From: Alistipes sp. UBA928
Lineage (GTDB): Bacteria; Bacteroidota; Bacteroidia; Bacteroidales; Rikenellaceae
Assembly: GCA_002293665.1 (NCBI GenBank)
Contig: DBDQ01000006.1
Span: 1 to 7,147, forward strand
Reading direction: 5' to 3'
Length of the DNA: 7,147 bases
How positions within the stretch are numbered: position 1 is the stretch's first letter; each line of letters starts with the position of its first letter. This document shows, in pieces, positions 6,038 to 7,147 of the stretch. The notes beneath the pieces are model-generated. The model had not been told where the DNA came from, did not search any database, and saw nothing but the letters and a program-made list of their open reading frames with translations. The translations under genes and the position numbers were made by a program.

Positions 6038-6356
6038 AAATCGTGTTCTCGGCCTGGTCGTTGAGAGAACTCGAAGAGCATTACAACTATCTCAACGCGC
6101 TAAATCCCCGCGCCGCTGCCCGAATCCACAATAAGTTGCTCGATAGCATAGAAAAATTGGCGGCACAACCCCTTATGGGGCGTATTGAGCCATCTCTCGA
6201 ACATCTCCAGAGTTTCGCTCGTTGGGGGTCGGGAAACGACATAAAGCGATCTATATTGTGAAACAAGACACCGTCTACATAGTCGACATTTGGGATTGCC
6301 GTCGCGATCCTGTCCGACTGGTCGACGAAATGATGAATAATCTGCAATGGAACTAA
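6034..6356 (+). pseudogene. ParE/RelE-like toxin broken by a one-base deletion
   Basis: The frame from the ATG at 6034 encodes MKIVFSAWSLRELEEHYNYL and continues to EHL at residue 58, a typical ParE/RelE start (helical hairpin, then PLMGRIEPSLEHL). It then runs into unrelated residues and stops at 6261 after 75 residues. Another frame starting at 6210 continues the family: EFRSLGVGKRHKAIYIV, DTVYIVDIWDCRRDPVRL, ending with TAA at 6354-6356. Adding one base to the CC at 6207-6208 (CTC CCA GAG) restores one protein of 107 residues, the normal family length, reading EHLPEFRSL at the join. ParE poisons DNA gyrase and RelE cuts mRNA on the ribosome; which applies here cannot be told. The truncated form lacks the C-terminal beta strands and the conserved basic residues, so it should be inactive. 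A sequencing error in the short C run is possible. The repaired frame overlaps the purB start by 10 bases. Confidence 0.85.
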
Positions 6357-7147
6357 CAAAAATAACGGCGATCTCGCCGATAGACGGCAGGTACAGAGAT
6401 GCTTCGATGCCGTTGGACAACTATTTCTCGGAATACGCGCTGATTCGTTACCGCGTGTTGGTCGAGGTTGAGTATTTCATCGCTCTGTGCGGAATACCCC
6501 TGCCCCAACTCGCCCACATCAAAGAGAAGAACTTCGCCGATCTGAGGGCGATCTACGAGAACTTCGAGATCAAGGACGCCCTGCGTGTCAAAGAGATCGA
6601 GCGCACCACAAACCACGACGTCAAGGCGGTGGAGTACCTCATAAAGGAGAAGATGGACGAACTCGGGCTGCATGACTACCGCGAGTTCATACACTTCGGG
6701 CTCACCTCGCAGGACATCAACAACACCGCCACGCCATACTCGATCCGCGAGGCGGCCCACGGGGTCTACTATCCGCTGATCGGCGAGCTGTTGGACAAAC
6801 TGCACCTGATGGCGCGCGAGTGGGAGAACGTGCCGCTGTTGGCGCGCACCCACGGACAACCCGCCTCGCCAACCCGCCTCGGCAAGGAGATGATGGTCTA
6901 TGTCGAACGGCTCGAGAAACAGATACAGATGCTGCGCGACGTTCCCGCACCCGCGAAGTTCGGCGGGGCCACGGGTAACTTCAATGCCCACTACGCCGCA
7001 TATCCCGAGATCGACTGGGTGGAGTTCGCCGACCGGTTCGTGAGCGACACCCTGCACCTGACACGCTCGCGCTACACGACGCAGATCGAGCACTACGACA
7101 ACATTGCAGCCATATTCGACACTTTCAAACGCATCAACACGATCCTC
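6347..7147 (+). CDS. purB: Adenylosuccinate lyase (C-terminus cut off by window edge)
   Basis: Splits fumarate from SAICAR and from adenylosuccinate, two steps of purine nucleotide synthesis, as a cytoplasmic homotetramer. The first 267 residues are present from the ATG at 6347; E. coli PurB has 456. The start MELTKITAISPIDGRYRD is that of the long E. coli-type PurB. Family motifs follow: TTNHDVKAVE (87-96), FGLTSQDINNTA (117-128), LLARTHGQPASPT (164-176) with catalytic His169, FGGATGNFNAH (205-215) and TTQIEHYD (244-251). The mobile signature loop with the catalytic serine (SSxMPxKxNP) lies beyond the window. The ATG lies inside the last codons of the repaired toxin frame, so purB may have been co-translated with the toxin-antitoxin pair. 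No separate promoter is visible, though one could be inside the toxin gene. Confidence 0.97.
   Translation, partial: MELTKITAISPIDGRYRDASMPLDNYFSEYALIRYRVLVEVEYFIALCGIPLPQLAHIKEKNFADLRAIYENFEIKDALRVKEIERTTNHDVKAVEYLIKEKMDELGLHDYREFIHFGLTSQDINNTATPYSIREAAHGVYYPLIGELLDKLHLMAREWENVPLLARTHGQPASPTRLGKEMMVYVERLEKQIQMLRDVPAPAKFGGATGNFNAHYAAYPEIDWVEFADRFVSDTLHLTRSRYTTQIEHYDNIAAIFDTFKRINTIL

Noticed and set aside
6200..6215. Programmed -1 frameshifting to make the full toxin
   Set aside because: No X-XXY-YYZ slippery heptamer or clear downstream stimulatory stem was seen; a one-base deletion explains the frames more simply.

Overview
The window looks like chromosomal DNA of a GC-rich member of the Bacteroidales; an Alistipes/Rikenellaceae-like genome is my best guess. 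The grounds are the character of the proteins and promoter-like sites of the Bacteroidetes type (TTTG, about 20 bases, TAnnTTTG) rather than E. coli-like -35/-10 boxes. The genus is inference; no database was searched.

Layout. The left half is read leftward. A regulator with a helix-turn-helix-like N-terminus and an S24/LexA-like C-terminus (3514-2891), riboflavin synthase (2880-2275) and a membrane sensor histidine kinase (2282-1197) are packed with a 10-base gap and an 8-base overlap, so they are probably one operon. After a 125-base gap holding a textbook Bacteroidetes promoter comes a CoA-transferase of the 4-hydroxybutyrate/acetyl-CoA hydrolase family, which runs off the left edge. The right half is read rightward: tRNA-Arg(CCG) with its own promoter and terminator, DNA primase dnaG (GTG start), a small antitoxin-like gene, a ParE/RelE-like toxin gene broken by one missing base, and purB, which runs off the right edge.

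How the genes relate. Most are housekeeping: primase for replication priming, riboflavin synthase for flavin supply, adenylosuccinate lyase for purine synthesis, one Arg tRNA, and a CoA-transferase for fermentative acyl-CoA exchange. The accessory element is the toxin-antitoxin pair between dnaG and purB. It has a palindrome-rich promoter, a 4-base ATGA overlap between its two genes, and a toxin stop that overlaps the purB start by 10 bases. The regulator/ribE/kinase group is an odd functional mix: the kinase has no response regulator in view, and the S24-like regulator seems to lack the self-cleavage residues.

No stretch over 300 bases lacks a gene. The longest gaps are 1072-1196 (promoter) and 3672-3790 (dnaG leader, no clear promoter). 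I see no CRISPR array, insertion sequence, integrase or clearly new multi-gene system. The most notable items are the frameshifted toxin, the degenerate S24 regulator, and the palindromes over the toxin-antitoxin promoter.
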